Shown here piece by piece: positions 30,158 through 41,406 of a stretch of DNA of 64,000 nucleotides. The translations under genes were made by a program, and so were the position numbers. The stretch's first letter is position 1. Each line of letters begins with the position of its first letter. Source of the DNA: Stenotrophomonas sp. ESTM1D_MKCIP4_1 (lineage in GTDB: Bacteria > Pseudomonadota > Gammaproteobacteria > Xanthomonadales > Xanthomonadaceae). The stretch lies in contig NZ_CP026004.1 of NCBI RefSeq assembly GCF_003086895.1, positions 1,586,731 through 1,650,730 on the forward strand. Reading direction: 5' to 3'. The notes below the pieces were generated by a model. The model was not told the DNA's origin. It made no database searches and worked only from the letters and a program-made list of their open reading frames with translations.

Positions 30158-30951
30158 GTGCAGATCGTCTGAGCAAGGGAGTGCGCATTGGCGCGCTGGC
30201 GTTGCTGGTATCCACCCTGGCTGCCTGTGGCACCGCCACCGTCGTGCGGCCGGGCGGCGGCAGCAGTGGCAGCACGGGGGGCAGCAGTGTCAGCACGCCG
30301 AAGACGTCGGTGCCCAAGCCCGGGCAGACCGTGGTCGTGCGCAAGGGCGACACGATCTATGCACTGGCCCGCATCCATGACATCACCCCGGCCGACCTGA
30401 TCGCCTGGAACCGTCTGGACAATCCCTCGCAGATCTACCCTGGCCAGGTCATCCGACTGTATCCGGCCGGTGCCACGGGTGGCCGCGCGCCGACCACGGT
30501 GGTGACCCCGCCGCGCGGTACCGCAGGCACGACCACGACGGTACCGGTGGCGACCGCGCCGGTGGGGCCGGTGAAGAGCAACATCGACTGGCGCTGGCCG
30601 GCCGACGGCGCGATCGTGGGCCGCTACGTGGCCGGCGATGCGACCAAGCAGGGTGTGGACATTGCCGGCGCAAGCGGCGCTGCCGTGCGTGCCACCGCCA
30701 ATGGCGTGGTGGTGTACTCCGGCGCCGGCCTGGTGGGCTATGGCGAACTGATCATCATCAAGCACAGTGACCAGTGGCTGTCGGCCTATGGCCACAACCG
30801 CAAGCGCCTGGTCAACGAAGGTCAGAACGTCAAGGCGGGTGAGCAGATCGCCGAGATGGGCCGCTCCGGCGCCAACCGCGACATGCTGCACTTCGAGATA
30901 CGCTACAACGGCAAACCGGTCGACCCGCAGCAGTATCTGCCGGCGCGTTGA
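30154..30951 (+). CDS. nlpD: LysM/degenerate LytM lipoprotein NlpD
   Basis: A 265-aa lipoprotein; ATG 30154 overlaps the upstream stop and follows GGAGG by about 10 nt. The lipobox is STLAAC. A Gly/Ser linker leads to a LysM domain (VVVRKGDTIYALARIHDITPADLIAWNRLDNPSQIYPGQVIRLY), a Thr/Pro linker and a C-terminal LytM domain. The zinc-binding positions are lost: KQGVD replaces the HxGxD motif and MLHF replaces HLHF. This is the pattern of NlpD/EnvC-type activators, which switch on amidases rather than cut peptidoglycan themselves. rpoS does not follow. Confidence 0.93.
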   Translation: MSADRLSKGVRIGALALLVSTLAACGTATVVRPGGGSSGSTGGSSVSTPKTSVPKPGQTVVVRKGDTIYALARIHDITPADLIAWNRLDNPSQIYPGQVIRLYPAGATGGRAPTTVVTPPRGTAGTTTTVPVATAPVGPVKSNIDWRWPADGAIVGRYVAGDATKQGVDIAGASGAAVRATANGVVVYSGAGLVGYGELIIIKHSDQWLSAYGHNRKRLVNEGQNVKAGEQIAEMGRSGANRDMLHFEIRYNGKPVDPQQYLPAR

Positions 30952-30955
30952 CGGG

Positions 30956-31073
30956 GTAGCGCCGGGCCGTGCCCGGGGACTTTGCGCCGCGATGCGGCGC
31001 CGCCCGAGCATCGGCACGGCCGCTACAGGCAGCCTGCAATCCATCACCTGTAGAGCCGAGCCTTGCTCGGCTG
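30956..31073. repeat. SMAG-type REP cluster after nlpD
   Basis: A GTAG-headed unit at 30956 with its inverse ending CGCTAC at 31026, and a further monomer GTAGAGCCGAGCCTTGCTCGGCT at 31050. It fills most of the gap between convergent nlpD and the Mth938-like gene. Confidence 0.8.
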
Positions 31074-31089
31074 CTCTTCGCGGCGAGAC

Positions 31090-31117
31090 AAAAACGCCCG
31101 AGCATCGGCCCGGGCGC
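31090..31117 (-). terminator. intrinsic terminator of the yhbY/Mth938-like operon
   Basis: Read on the minus strand: CGCCCGGGC, loop CGAT, GCTCGGGCG (9-bp stem with one G-U), then TTTTT. It lies 47 bp beyond the Mth938-like stop codon. Confidence 0.82.
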
Positions 31118-31163
31118 TATGGGTATCGCGATCTGATCCGGGTAACGCCCGGCGGCTCCGGCC

Positions 31164-31538
31164 TCAACCTTCCAGAATGAAGGCGGCGGCCACCTTGCGG
31201 CCTTCGCCGGCAAGGATGTTGAACGTGCGCGCCGCAGCCGGATTGTTCATCACTTCCAGGCCGATACCGCGCGAGAGGCAGGCCGCCATCACTGCGGCCG
31301 GCGGAAACACCTGGCGCTCGCCGGTGCCCAGGATGATCAGGGCCGGGTTCAGCGCCAGGATCGGTTCCAGGTCGGCCAGCTGCAGCTCGGCTGCCTGGCG
31401 CACCGGCCATTGCGCAACCAGCTGGTCGGGGGTCAGGAAGAAGCTCTGCCCCAGCACCTGGTCGTTGACCTTGGCCGAACGGCCGTCGGCGGCGCGCAGG
31501 CTGTAGGCGTAATCGGGCGGTTCGTGGTTCAGCTGCAT
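31164..31538 (-). CDS. Mth938-like domain protein
   Basis: A 124-aa single-domain protein of the Mth938/DUF498 family: a mixed alpha/beta fold with QVLGQSFFLTPDQLVAQWPV, LALNPALIILGTGERQVFPPAAVMAACLSRGIGLEVMNNPAAARTFNILAGEGRKVAAAFILEG. The GTG and N-x-x-A-A-R-T-F-N segments are the conserved core. The bacterial role is unclear; the human relative AAMDC and mitochondrial NDUFAF3 share the fold. It follows yhbY by 13 bp on the minus strand. Confidence 0.85.
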   Translation of the reverse strand: MQLNHEPPDYAYSLRAADGRSAKVNDQVLGQSFFLTPDQLVAQWPVRQAAELQLADLEPILALNPALIILGTGERQVFPPAAVMAACLSRGIGLEVMNNPAAARTFNILAGEGRKVAAAFILEG

Positions 31539-31551
31539 GGGGGCAGGGCGA

Positions 31552-31857
31552 TCAGCCGCGCGGCAGCACGATCTGGCGCTGTTCCTTGCTCGGGCGGTAC
31601 AGCACGGCGACGTGGCCGATGCGCTGCACCAGCGCCGCCTCGGTGGCCTCGGCGATCTCGGCGATCATCGCGTCACGGGCGTCGCGGTCCTCGGCGGCAA
31701 CCTTCACCTTGACCAGTTCGTGGCGTTCCAGGACTTCGTTCAGCTCGGCGATGAAAGCCGGGGTGATGCCCTTGCCGCCGGTCTGCAGCAGAGCCTTGAG
31801 GTCGTGGGCTTGGCCGCGCAGGAAACGGGTCTGGGAAGCGGTCAGGGCGATGGACAT
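31552..31857 (-). CDS. yhbY: YhbY-type CRM-domain RNA-binding protein
   Basis: A 101-aa protein with one CRM domain: LTASQTRFLRGQAHDLKALLQTGGKGITPAFIAELNEVLERHELVKVKV, including the GxxG-like loop (GGKG), and the C-terminal IGHVAVLYRPSKE. YhbY binds pre-50S ribosomal particles in E. coli. It is divergent from rlmE with 65 bp between the starts, the same arrangement as in E. coli, where both act in large-subunit maturation. Confidence 0.92.
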   Translation of the reverse strand: MSIALTASQTRFLRGQAHDLKALLQTGGKGITPAFIAELNEVLERHELVKVKVAAEDRDARDAMIAEIAEATEAALVQRIGHVAVLYRPSKEQRQIVLPRG

Positions 31858-31922
31858 GCAGGAAAAGGCGGTTGAATGGGACGATCAGGGTATCATGACG
31901 ACCCCATCAGCCCCTATTTCCA

Positions 31923-32555
31923 ATGGCCACCCGTAGCAAAAGCAGCCAGCGCTGGCTCAAGGAACACTTCTCCGACCCCTTCGTGAAGAAGGCGCAGGCC
32001 GAAGGCATGCGCTCGCGTGCGGCCTACAAGCTCGAAGAGCTGCTCGAACGTGACCGGCTGCTGAAGCCGCATATGGTGGTGGTCGACCTCGGTGCGGCCC
32101 CGGGGGGCTGGTCTCAGCAGGTCCGGAGACAGATCGGCGACACCGGCCGGGTGCTTGCCCTGGACATCCTGGACATGCCGCCGCTGGCCGGCGTGGAGTT
32201 CCTTCACGGTGACTTCAGGGAAGAAGCCGTCCTATCGCAGTTTGAAGCCATGCTCGGGGATCAGCCGGTAGACCTTGTGCTGTCGGACATGGCCCCCAAT
32301 AAGAGTGGTGTGGGCGCGGTCGACCAGCCGCGGATGATGCACCTGGCCGAGCTTGCGCTGGACTTCGCCGACAACCACCTCAAGACCGGTGGGGCGTTCC
32401 TGATCAAGCTGTTCCAGGGCGAGGGCTTTGACGATTACGTGCGCGAAATGCGCCGCCGGTACGACAAGGTCTCCATCCGCAAGCCGGAAGCCTCGCGCAA
32501 GCGCTCGCCCGAGGTGTATGCCTTGGGACAGGGAAAACGCGCCCACATGAAGTAA
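31923..32555 (+). CDS. rlmE: 23S rRNA (uridine-2'-O)-methyltransferase RlmE
   Basis: A 210-aa SAM-dependent methyltransferase (also FtsJ/RrmJ) that modifies U2552 of 23S rRNA late in 50S assembly. Motifs: [20 protein letters not shown] with the catalytic lysine, [16 protein letters not shown] (SAM site), [40 protein letters not shown] with the catalytic aspartate, [14 protein letters not shown] with the catalytic lysine, and [18 protein letters not shown]. ftsH follows after 65 bp, as in E. coli. Confidence 0.96.
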   Translation: MATRSKSSQRWLKEHFSDPFVKKAQAEGMRSRAAYKLEELLERDRLLKPHMVVVDLGAAPGGWSQQVRRQIGDTGRVLALDILDMPPLAGVEFLHGDFREEAVLSQFEAMLGDQPVDLVLSDMAPNKSGVGAVDQPRMMHLAELALDFADNHLKTGGAFLIKLFQGEGFDDYVREMRRRYDKVSIRKPEASRKRSPEVYALGQGKRAHMK

Positions 32556-32620
32556 GCTCGCCGAGTACGCTCGACCCCAACGCAACACCCGCACTAAGAG
32601 GAACGCCGGAGCCAATGAGG

Positions 32621-34558
<1,938 letters not shown>

Positions 34559-34581
34559 CTGCCCGCCATTGCTGATCGCAG

Positions 34582-34613
34582 ACGAGGCCGGGGAAACCCG
34601 GCCTCGTTGTTTC
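34582..34613 (+). terminator. intrinsic terminator of rlmE-ftsH
   Basis: ACGAGGCCGGG, loop GAAA, CCCGGCCTCGT: an 11-bp perfect stem closed by a GNRA-type tetraloop, followed by TTGTTT. It lies 24 bp after ftsH. Confidence 0.85.
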
Positions 34614-34658
34614 CGGGCCGAGGCCCGACTGAATTCACCGCCTTACGCTGGAGCCCGC

Positions 34659-34847
34659 ATGTCCGTTCCCCCGCCGCAACCGATTTCCCACACCGTCGAA
34701 ATGGTCATCGCCACCGTCGTCGGCGTTGCCGTGGGCCTGACCGTGGACAACCTGCTGCTGGGCTGCGGCGTCGGCATTGCCGTCGGCATCCTGCTGAGCA
34801 TCATCAAGACCCTGTACGTAGACCGGAAGCGCCGCCGTCAGCGTTGA
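34659..34847 (+). CDS. small glycine-rich membrane protein
   Basis: A 62-aa product. After a short polar start (MSVPPPQPISHTVEM) the middle 35 residues are hydrophobic and Gly/Val-rich (VIATVVGVAVGLTVDNLLLGCGVGIAVGILLSIIKTLYV) and end in a basic tail, DRKRRRQR. This could be one long or two short helices with the C-terminus inside the cell. I recognise no family. It lies after the ftsH terminator and so has its own promoter, which I cannot identify. Confidence 0.62.
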   Translation: MSVPPPQPISHTVEMVIATVVGVAVGLTVDNLLLGCGVGIAVGILLSIIKTLYVDRKRRRQR

Positions 34848-34896
34848 GGGTTTTCGGCAGGGCGGCGCCCTGTACCTGCCGAAGCGGCGGCTGTTG

Positions 34897-34945
34897 GTAG
34901 GTGTCGACCTTGGTCGACACGGTAGATCCACGCCATGCGTGGATG
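34897..34945. repeat. two GTAG-headed REP monomers
   Basis: GTAGGTGTCGACCTTGGTCGACAC (34897-34920) and GTAGATCCACGCCATGCGTGGAT (34922-34944), side by side in the same orientation but with different stems. Confidence 0.75.
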
Positions 34946-35029
34946 AGGCCTTGCGCGATGCCTCTGCTGCGCGTCAGGATGCGCCACCACGGCCGCCATA
35001 GGGGGAGGCCGGGTTTACAGGGGATCACC

Positions 35030-35533
35030 ATGAAACTGCTGCTTCCGCTTGCCCTGGCAGGGCTGGCGACCGTTGTCCTGCCCGCCGCCGCCGCTGAGAT
35101 CCGCGTCATGCAGCCGGTACCTTTCGCTGATTCGGCCATCATCGCCGACGCCATCAAGAGCGAGTGCAGCATCGGTGCCACGTTGGCGCAGTCGCTTGCC
35201 AGCAATGCCGCCCGCCACGGCAACACCCTGGTATCCGGGCCGGTGGGTGCCGACAGCGGCAACGGGCGCTCGTTGAGGCTGGAGCTGGTCGAAGCGCAGA
35301 GCGCAGGCAACGCCTTTGTCGGACACTTCAAGTCTGCCGCGGTGCGTGGTGCCTTGTTCGAGGATGGCCACCAGGTCGCGACGGTCACCGCAAGGCGGAT
35401 CTCCCGCGGTGGTGCCTTCGCCGGTTTCAAGGGCTCCTGCACGGTCCTCGACCGCACCGTCAACGCGATCGGCGAAGATCTGGCGGCCTGGCTGGCTGCG
35501 CCGACTGACAACGCGCGCCTGGGCGACTTCTGA
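35030..35533 (+). CDS. small exported protein of unknown function
   Basis: A 167-aa product with a clear signal peptide (MKLLLPLALAGLATVVLPAAAA, cut before EIRVMQ). The mature part has two cysteines (SECSIGATLAQ and GSCTVLDRTV) that could form a disulfide, and alternating strands (LRLELVEAQS, QVATVTARRISRG). No catalytic motif is visible and I do not recognise the family. It is preceded by GGGGATCACC and lies between the small membrane protein gene and folP, where enterics have ftsH next to folP directly. Confidence 0.7.
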   Translation: MKLLLPLALAGLATVVLPAAAAEIRVMQPVPFADSAIIADAIKSECSIGATLAQSLASNAARHGNTLVSGPVGADSGNGRSLRLELVEAQSAGNAFVGHFKSAAVRGALFEDGHQVATVTARRISRGGAFAGFKGSCTVLDRTVNAIGEDLAAWLAAPTDNARLGDF

Positions 35534-35563
35534 TCGAGGCGGCATTGCCGTACCCGATCTGCG

Positions 35564-35586
35564 TGCCGGCCAGCGGCCGGCAGTAC
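35564..35586. repeat. SMAG-type REP monomer
   Basis: TGCCGGCCAGCGGCCGGCA followed by GTAC (in place of CTAC), between the exported protein gene and folP. Confidence 0.7.
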
Positions 35587-35649
35587 CACAGGATGCAGCG
35601 TGCGGGTCTGCGGACTTAAACTAAACACCGTTGCCCGCAGGATCGCCTC

Positions 35650-36546
35650 ATGTTCGATATCTCCCCCCAGCTCGACTGCGCCGGCCGCATCCTGCGCCTG
35701 GACCGCGCTCGCGTCATGGGCATCGTCAACGTCACCCCGGATTCGTTCTCCGATGGTGGCGCGCACGACAGCACCGAGGCCGCCGTCGCCCATGGCCTGA
35801 AGCTGGTGGAGGAGGGCGCCGACCTGCTGGATATCGGCGGTGAATCGACTCGCCCCGGCGCTGCGCCGGTCTCGGTGGAAGAAGAACTGCAGCGCGTAGT
35901 CCCGGTGATCGAGCAATTGACCGCCCGTACCCAGGTGCCGATCAGCATCGATACCTTCAAGCCGGAGGTGATGCGCGCGGCGGTGGCGGCGGGCGCCGGC
36001 ATGATCAACGACATCTTCGGCCTGCGTCAGGAAGGCGCGCTGGACGCAGCCGCCGGCACCGGCGTGCCGGTGGTGCTGATGCACATGCAGGGCGAACCCG
36101 GCCACATGCAGGCCGACCCGGATTACGCCGATGTGGTGGCCGAGGTCCATGGCTTCCTTGTGCAGCGCCTGTTTGCGGCCGAAATGGCCGGTATTGCCAG
36201 GAAGAACCTGGTGATCGACCTGGGCTTCGGCTTCGGCAAGACCACCGCCCACAACATGACCCTGCTGGCCCGTTCCGAGCGTTTTCTCGAGCTGGGCGTG
36301 CCGATGCTGGCCGGCCTGTCGCGCAAGCGCAGCCTGGGCGAACTGACCGGCCGCGATGTACCCGCCGAGCGGGTATCGGCTTCGGTGGCGGCGCACCTGA
36401 TCGCGGTGCAGCGCGGCGCTCGCATCGTGCGTGTGCATGATGTGGCGGCCACGGTCGATGCACTGAAAATCTGGGAAGCTGTGGACGCAGTCCCCGCACC
36501 GCGCGTCGATGCGGCGCCCTCGATCCGCTGGCCGGACGAAGACTGA
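35650..36546 (+). CDS. folP: dihydropteroate synthase
   Basis: A 298-aa TIM-barrel enzyme that condenses p-aminobenzoate with dihydropterin pyrophosphate in folate synthesis and is the sulfonamide target. Motifs: [17 protein letters not shown] (both loop 1 and signature 1), [66 protein letters not shown] and [19 protein letters not shown]. The stop codon overlaps the miaA start by one base (TGATG), so the two are coupled. Confidence 0.95.
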   Translation: MFDISPQLDCAGRILRLDRARVMGIVNVTPDSFSDGGAHDSTEAAVAHGLKLVEEGADLLDIGGESTRPGAAPVSVEEELQRVVPVIEQLTARTQVPISIDTFKPEVMRAAVAAGAGMINDIFGLRQEGALDAAAGTGVPVVLMHMQGEPGHMQADPDYADVVAEVHGFLVQRLFAAEMAGIARKNLVIDLGFGFGKTTAHNMTLLARSERFLELGVPMLAGLSRKRSLGELTGRDVPAERVSASVAAHLIAVQRGARIVRVHDVAATVDALKIWEAVDAVPAPRVDAAPSIRWPDED

Positions 36547-37499
36547 TGGCCGTCGACCAGCGGCCGCTGGCGATCGCGGTCATGGGGCCGACCGCCAGTG
36601 GCAAGACCGCGACGGCGATCGCGCTGGCCCGGCAACTGGACGGGGAGATCGTCAGTGTCGATTCGGCGCTTGTCTACCGTGGCCTGGACATTGGTTCGGC
36701 CAAGCCCGATGCGGCCGAGCGCGCGCAGGCTCCGCACCACCTGCTGGATCTGCGCGATCCATGGCAGACCTATTCGGCCGCCGAGTTCGCCGCCGATGCG
36801 GGGCGGGTGGTGGCCGACATCGTGGCCCGCGGCAAGACCCCCATCCTGGCCGGCGGTACGGGCCTGTACTTCCGCGCGCTGCTGCAGGGCCTGTCGCCGA
36901 TGCCCGAGGCCGACCCGACGATGCGTGAGGTGCTCAGTGCCGAGGCTGCCGAGCGTGGCTGGCCGGCGCTGCATGCCGAACTGGCGCGGGTTGACCCCGC
37001 TGCCGCCGCGCGCATCCATGCGACCGATCCGCAGCGGATCCAGCGGGCGCTCGAGGTCTACCGGCTTACCGGCATCCCGATCAGCGACTGGCAGCGCCGC
37101 CCCGGCGTCGCACCTTTGCCGGTGCGGACCCTCAAGCTGATCCTGGCGCCGCGTGACCGCGCGGTGCTGCACCAGCGCATCGAGGCCCGCTTCGACGCCA
37201 TGCTGGGCCAGGGCTTCCTGGAGGAGGTGCGCGCCCTGCGGGCCCAGCCGCAGATGGGCGCCGTGACCGCCCCACTGGACCTGCCGGCGGTACGTGCGGT
37301 GGGCTACCGGCAGGCCTGGGAATTCCTGGACGGGCAGGGCGACGCCGCCCGCTTCCGCGACAAGGCCATTTTCGCGACCCGGCAGCTGGCCAAGCGCCAG
37401 CTGACCTGGCTGCGCGGCGAGCTTGATGCCCGCTGGTTCGACCCCCATATCGACCACGAGCGCCTGGCCGGCGCGGTGTCGACCTTCGTCGCACGCTGA
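36546..37499 (+). CDS. miaA: tRNA dimethylallyltransferase
   Basis: A 317-aa enzyme that adds an isopentenyl group to A37 of tRNAs reading UNN codons. The P-loop is [15 protein letters not shown], followed by [59 protein letters not shown] and [16 protein letters not shown], all diagnostic. The downstream order miaA-hfq-hflX is the same as in E. coli. A 96-bp gap before hfq may contain an additional promoter. Confidence 0.95.
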   Translation: MAVDQRPLAIAVMGPTASGKTATAIALARQLDGEIVSVDSALVYRGLDIGSAKPDAAERAQAPHHLLDLRDPWQTYSAAEFAADAGRVVADIVARGKTPILAGGTGLYFRALLQGLSPMPEADPTMREVLSAEAAERGWPALHAELARVDPAAAARIHATDPQRIQRALEVYRLTGIPISDWQRRPGVAPLPVRTLKLILAPRDRAVLHQRIEARFDAMLGQGFLEEVRALRAQPQMGAVTAPLDLPAVRAVGYRQAWEFLDGQGDAARFRDKAIFATRQLAKRQLTWLRGELDARWFDPHIDHERLAGAVSTFVAR

Positions 37500-37595
37500 A
37501 CCGTCGCCGTCCGTGTACCATCATGGGTCGGCGGGCGGCTCGGGGGCCGTTGCAACCGCCGGCAACCCAATAAGAACAATAATCAGGAGTTAGCA

Positions 37596-37871
37596 ATGTC
37601 CAAGGGACAATCGCTGCAGGATCCTTTCTTGAATGCACTTCGGCGCGAGCGCGTGCCGGTTTCGGTGTACCTGGTCAACGGCATCAAGCTGCAGGGCACG
37701 ATCGAATCGTTCGATCAGTTCGTGGTCCTGCTGCGCAACACCGTCAGCCAGATGGTCTACAAGCACGCCATTTCCACCGTGGTGCCGGCGCGTAACGTGA
37801 AGGTCGGGCCGGGTGGTGGCTATGTGCAGTCGGGTGAAAATGGTCAGGCGGGTGATGAAGCAGACGAGTAA
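37596..37871 (+). CDS. hfq: RNA chaperone Hfq
   Basis: A 91-aa Sm-like protein that forms hexamers and pairs small RNAs with mRNAs. Sm1 and Sm2 motifs are intact: [29 protein letters not shown] with Gln8, and Phe42, then [13 protein letters not shown] with Tyr55-Lys56-His57. The rim arginines (RRER) are present. The C-terminal tail is short, Gly-rich and acidic ([12 protein letters not shown]). AGGAG is 6 nt before the ATG. Confidence 0.97.
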   Translation: MSKGQSLQDPFLNALRRERVPVSVYLVNGIKLQGTIESFDQFVVLLRNTVSQMVYKHAISTVVPARNVKVGPGGGYVQSGENGQAGDEADE

Positions 37872-37885
37872 TTCCGGAGCGGTGA

Positions 37886-39196
37886 ATGTTTGACCGCTCG
37901 AAAAAGGGTGAAAACGCCCTGTTGATCCAGCCCCACTTCGGCAAGCTGGAAGACGATGTGCTGGAAGAGTTTGGAGATCTGGCCCGCTCGGCAGGGGCCA
38001 GCATCGCCGCCACCATCACCGCGCGCCTTGACCGGCCCAACCCGTCGACCCTGATCGGCAGCGGCAAGCTGGATGAGATCAAGGCGGCGGCCGATGCGAC
38101 CGGCGCGGACCTGATCCTGGTCAACCATTCGCTGAGTCCGGGCCAGGAACGTAACCTGGAACGTTTCCTGCAGCGCCGGGTGATCGACCGTACCGGCCTG
38201 ATCCTGGACATCTTCGCCCAGCGTGCGCACAGCCACGAAGGCAAGCTGCAGGTCGAGCTGGCACAGCTGCGCCACCTGGCCACGCGGCTGGTGCGCGGCT
38301 GGACCCACCTGGAGCGCCAGCGCGGCGGCTCCATCGGCCTGCGTGGTCCGGGTGAAACCCAGCTTGAAACCGACCGCCGCCTGTTGCAGAAGCGGGTGGA
38401 GCAGCTGCAGAAGCGGCTGGAGAAAGTCGAAGTGCAGCGTACCCAGATGCGCCGCGCGCGCCTGCGCAGCGAACTGCCGCGTGTTGCGCTGGTCGGCTAC
38501 ACCAATGCGGGCAAATCGACGCTGTTCAACGCGTTGACCGGCGCCGAGGCCTACGCGGCGGACCAGCTGTTCGCCACTCTGGACCCGACCGTGCGCCGCA
38601 TCGCCGTGCCCGGCGGCAGCGTGGTGCTGGCCGACACCGTGGGCTTCGTCCGCGACCTGCCGCATGACCTGGTGGCCGCGTTCCGGTCCACCTTGTCCGA
38701 GGCGCGCGAGGCCGATTTCCTGCTGCATCTGGTCGACGCTGCTGATCCGCACCGCGAGGAGCGGATTGCCCAGGTTGACGAAGTGCTGACCGCCGTCGGC
38801 GCCGGCGACCTGCCGCAGCTGCTGGTGTTCAACAAGATCGACCGCATCGAAGGGGCGGAAGTCCGCCACGACGGCCAGGACGGCATTCCCGATCCTTCCC
38901 GGCGTGAGCGGGTGTGGATCTCCGCCCGCGACGGGCAGGGCCTGGATCTGCTGCAGAGCGTGCTGGGCAAACGCCTGGGGCTGCAGCACGTCACAGGTGA
39001 CCTGCGTCTGCCGCCCAGTGCCGGGCGCCTGCGGGCGCGCCTGCACCAGCTGGAAGTGATCCGCAGCGAACAGGCGGACGAAGATGGCTGGCTGTTGCAG
39101 GTGGACATCCCGATCGCCGAAGCGGAGAAGCTGGCCGCCAGCGCCGACGGCGCCCCGATCCGCGCCCTGCTGCCGGAGAAGCTGCCGGAGTGGTGA
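37886..39196 (+). CDS. hflX: GTPase HflX
   Basis: A 436-aa ribosome-associated GTPase that splits stalled ribosomes in E. coli. The HflX N-terminal domain (LIGSGKLDEIKAAADATGADLILVNHSLSPGQERNLERFL) is followed by the family motif GGSIGLRGPGETQLETDRR, a coiled coil, and the G domain: G1 GYTNAGKST, G2/G3 LFATLDPTVR and DTVGFVRDLPHDLVAAF, G4 NKID. It starts 14 bp after hfq, so co-transcription is likely. Confidence 0.95.
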   Translation: MFDRSKKGENALLIQPHFGKLEDDVLEEFGDLARSAGASIAATITARLDRPNPSTLIGSGKLDEIKAAADATGADLILVNHSLSPGQERNLERFLQRRVIDRTGLILDIFAQRAHSHEGKLQVELAQLRHLATRLVRGWTHLERQRGGSIGLRGPGETQLETDRRLLQKRVEQLQKRLEKVEVQRTQMRRARLRSELPRVALVGYTNAGKSTLFNALTGAEAYAADQLFATLDPTVRRIAVPGGSVVLADTVGFVRDLPHDLVAAFRSTLSEAREADFLLHLVDAADPHREERIAQVDEVLTAVGAGDLPQLLVFNKIDRIEGAEVRHDGQDGIPDPSRRERVWISARDGQGLDLLQSVLGKRLGLQHVTGDLRLPPSAGRLRARLHQLEVIRSEQADEDGWLLQVDIPIAEAEKLAASADGAPIRALLPEKLPEW

Positions 39197-39204
39197 ATCC
39201 GGAT

Positions 39205-39384
39205 GGGGTCGGATCCCGTTCCGGCCCCATCAGTCGAGCAGGCTCGACTCTACCGGGGAGCTGCAGTGGGGTCGGATCCCGTTGCGAAGCAAGGGGCTCT
39301 GACCCCGTACCTGCCGCATCAGTCGAGCAAGCTCGACTCTACCGGGGAGCTGCGGCCGCATGAGTCGAGCGGGCTCGACTCTAC
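39205..39384. repeat. mixed repeat block: two GGGGTC palindromes and three SMAG units
   Basis: GGGGTC palindromes at 39205-39228 (shortened) and 39268-39306 alternate with three GTCGAGC...GCTCGAC units ending CTCTAC at 39253, 39342 and 39384. The segment GCTCGACTCTACCGGGGAGCTGC occurs twice, so the block grew by tandem duplication. It occupies most of the 306-bp gap between hflX and the permease gene; no gene is seen in it. Confidence 0.82.
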
Positions 39385-39502
39385 GGAGCCACGCATAGTC
39401 GGCCGATTACCGCACTCCAGCCGCCCGATAGTGCACATCCTCTAACGCCCGTCGGGCGGATGATCGGGAGGTCTGCCCCCACGGCACCCCGGAGTTCCTC
39501 CC

Positions 39503-40810
39503 ATGTCCAATGCCAGCACCGACGCACTCCCCCAGTACAGCGCGGCGGAGAAGCGTCACCGCGTGTTCGCCATCATGTCCGCCTCGTCCGGCAACCTGGT
39601 GGAGTGGTTCGACTTCTACGTCTACGCGTTCTGCGCCATCTACTTCGCCGGTGCCTTCTTCCCGGCCTCCAACCCCACGGTGCAGCTGCTCAACACCGCC
39701 GGCGTGTTCGCAGCAGGCTTCCTGATGCGTCCGATCGGCGGTTGGCTGTTCGGCCGCATCGCTGATCGTCTCGGCCGCAAGAGGTCGCTGCTGATCTCGG
39801 TCAGCATGATGTGCGGCGGCTCGCTGATGGTTGCCTGCCTGCCGACCTACGCCACCATCGGTGCGATGGCGCCAGTCCTGCTGCTGGTCGCGCGCCTGAT
39901 CCAGGGCCTGTCGGTCGGCGGCGAATACGGCACCACCGCCACCTACATGAGTGAGGTCGCCCTGCGCGGCCAGCGTGGTTTCTTCTCCTCGTTCCAGTAC
40001 GTCACCCTCATTGGCGGCCAGCTGCTGGCGGTGCTGGTCATCGTCATCATGGAAGCCCTGCTGAGCGAAGCGGAGATCCGCGCCTGGGGCTGGCGCATCC
40101 CGTTCGTGCTTGGTGCCGTCGCGGCCGTGGTGGCGCTGCTGCTGCGCCGTACCCTGCACGAAACCCAGAGTGAGGCCGACCGGGATGACAAGGATGCCGG
40201 CAGCCTGTCGGCGCTTTTCCGTGACCACAAGGCGGCCTTCTTCACCGTGCTCGGCTACACCGCCGGCGGCTCGCTGATCTTCTACACCTTCACCACCTAC
40301 ATGCAGAAGTTCCTGGTCAACACCGTGCACCTGCCGATCAAGACGGCCAGTTACGTGATGACCGGCGCGCTGTTTCTGTACATGTGCATGCAGCCGCTCT
40401 TCGGCATGCTCTCCGACCGCATCGGCCGCCGCACCAGCATGATGCTGTTCGGTGCGCTGGGCGCGTTGACCACCGTGCCGATCCTGATCACCCTGCAGCA
40501 CGTCACCAGTCCGTGGGCCGCGTTCGGCCTGATCGTGCTGGCGCTGGCCATCGTCAGCTTCTACACCTCCATTTCCGGCATCGTGAAGGCGGAGATGTTC
40601 CCGCCGCAGGTACGTGCGCTCGGCGTCGGCCTGGCCTATGCCATCGGCAACGCGATCTTTGGTGGCAGCGCCGAGTACGCCGCGCTGGGCCTGAAGAGCC
40701 TGGGCCACGAACAACTGTTCTTCTGGTATGTCACGGTGATGATGGTGGTCGCCTTCCTGGTCAGCCTGCGCCTGCCGCGCCAGGCCCGCTACCTGCATCA
40801 CGACCACTGA
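39503..40810 (+). CDS. kgtP: alpha-ketoglutarate permease-like MHS transporter
   Basis: A 435-aa 12-helix major facilitator of the metabolite:H+ symporter group. It is very similar along its whole length to E. coli KgtP as I recall it: [111 protein letters not shown] and [26 protein letters not shown]. The likely substrate is 2-oxoglutarate, moved with protons. It stands alone with its own leader. Confidence 0.9.
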   Translation: MSNASTDALPQYSAAEKRHRVFAIMSASSGNLVEWFDFYVYAFCAIYFAGAFFPASNPTVQLLNTAGVFAAGFLMRPIGGWLFGRIADRLGRKRSLLISVSMMCGGSLMVACLPTYATIGAMAPVLLLVARLIQGLSVGGEYGTTATYMSEVALRGQRGFFSSFQYVTLIGGQLLAVLVIVIMEALLSEAEIRAWGWRIPFVLGAVAAVVALLLRRTLHETQSEADRDDKDAGSLSALFRDHKAAFFTVLGYTAGGSLIFYTFTTYMQKFLVNTVHLPIKTASYVMTGALFLYMCMQPLFGMLSDRIGRRTSMMLFGALGALTTVPILITLQHVTSPWAAFGLIVLALAIVSFYTSISGIVKAEMFPPQVRALGVGLAYAIGNAIFGGSAEYAALGLKSLGHEQLFFWYVTVMMVVAFLVSLRLPRQARYLHHDH

Positions 40811-40876
40811 GGGCAGGGGAGGACAGCGCCGCCGTTCTGCGGTACAAGGTGACCGTTGCTACCTCGATCCACGCCG

Positions 40877-41371
40877 ATGTCCTTCCCCTCCGATGCCGAT
40901 CTCCATGCCCAGGCCGCCGCGCTTGGGCAGCGCCTGCAGCAGGCCTCGCTGCAACTGGTCACCGCCGAAAGCTGCAGCGGTGGCTGGATCGCCAAATGCA
41001 TGACCGATATCGCCGGCTCTTCGGCGTTCTTCGACTGCGGCATGGTGGTCTACAGCTATGAGGCCAAACAGCGCCTGCTGGGCGTGCGTGCGCAGACCCT
41101 GGAGCAGTTCGGAGCGGTCAGCCGCGAGGCCGTGCTGGAAATGGTGTCCGGCGCGCTGATCAATTCCGGGGCGGGTATCGCCGTGGCCGTGACCGGTATT
41201 GCCGGGCCCGGCGGCGGCAGCCCGGACAAGCCGGTGGGGAGTGTGTGGATCGGCTGGAAGCGCCGCGGGGGGTATGCCCGCGCCGAACTGTTCCAGTTCG
41301 ATGGCGACCGCGAAGCCATACGGCGGCAGACCGTCGCGGCGGCGCTGCATGGCATCGACGCCCAGCTGTGA
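40877..41371 (+). CDS. pncC: nicotinamide-nucleotide amidohydrolase (PncC/CinA-C family)
   Basis: A 164-aa stand-alone CinA C-terminal domain that deamidates NMN to NaMN in NAD recycling. Motifs: QLVTAESCSGGWIAKCMTDIAGSSAFFDCGMVVYSYEAKQRLLGV, with the Ser/Lys active-site region, and VAVTGIAGPGGGSPDKPVGSVWIGW. ATG 40877 gives the usual length. In many gammaproteobacteria pncC lies close upstream of recA; here a UbiB-family gene and lexA come between. Confidence 0.9.
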   Translation: MSFPSDADLHAQAAALGQRLQQASLQLVTAESCSGGWIAKCMTDIAGSSAFFDCGMVVYSYEAKQRLLGVRAQTLEQFGAVSREAVLEMVSGALINSGAGIAVAVTGIAGPGGGSPDKPVGSVWIGWKRRGGYARAELFQFDGDREAIRRQTVAAALHGIDAQL

Positions 41372-41406
41372 CATGCTGGCCCGGTATGGAACCGGAGTAG
41401 GCAACG

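Noticed and set aside
30956..31073. REP clusters as intrinsic terminators
   Set aside because: Their stems lack following T-runs; I list them as repeats and call terminators only where a T-tract or a known position supports it.
31872..31896. TTGAAT and TATCAT before rlmE as a promoter
   Set aside because: The spacer is only 13 bp, too short for sigma-70.
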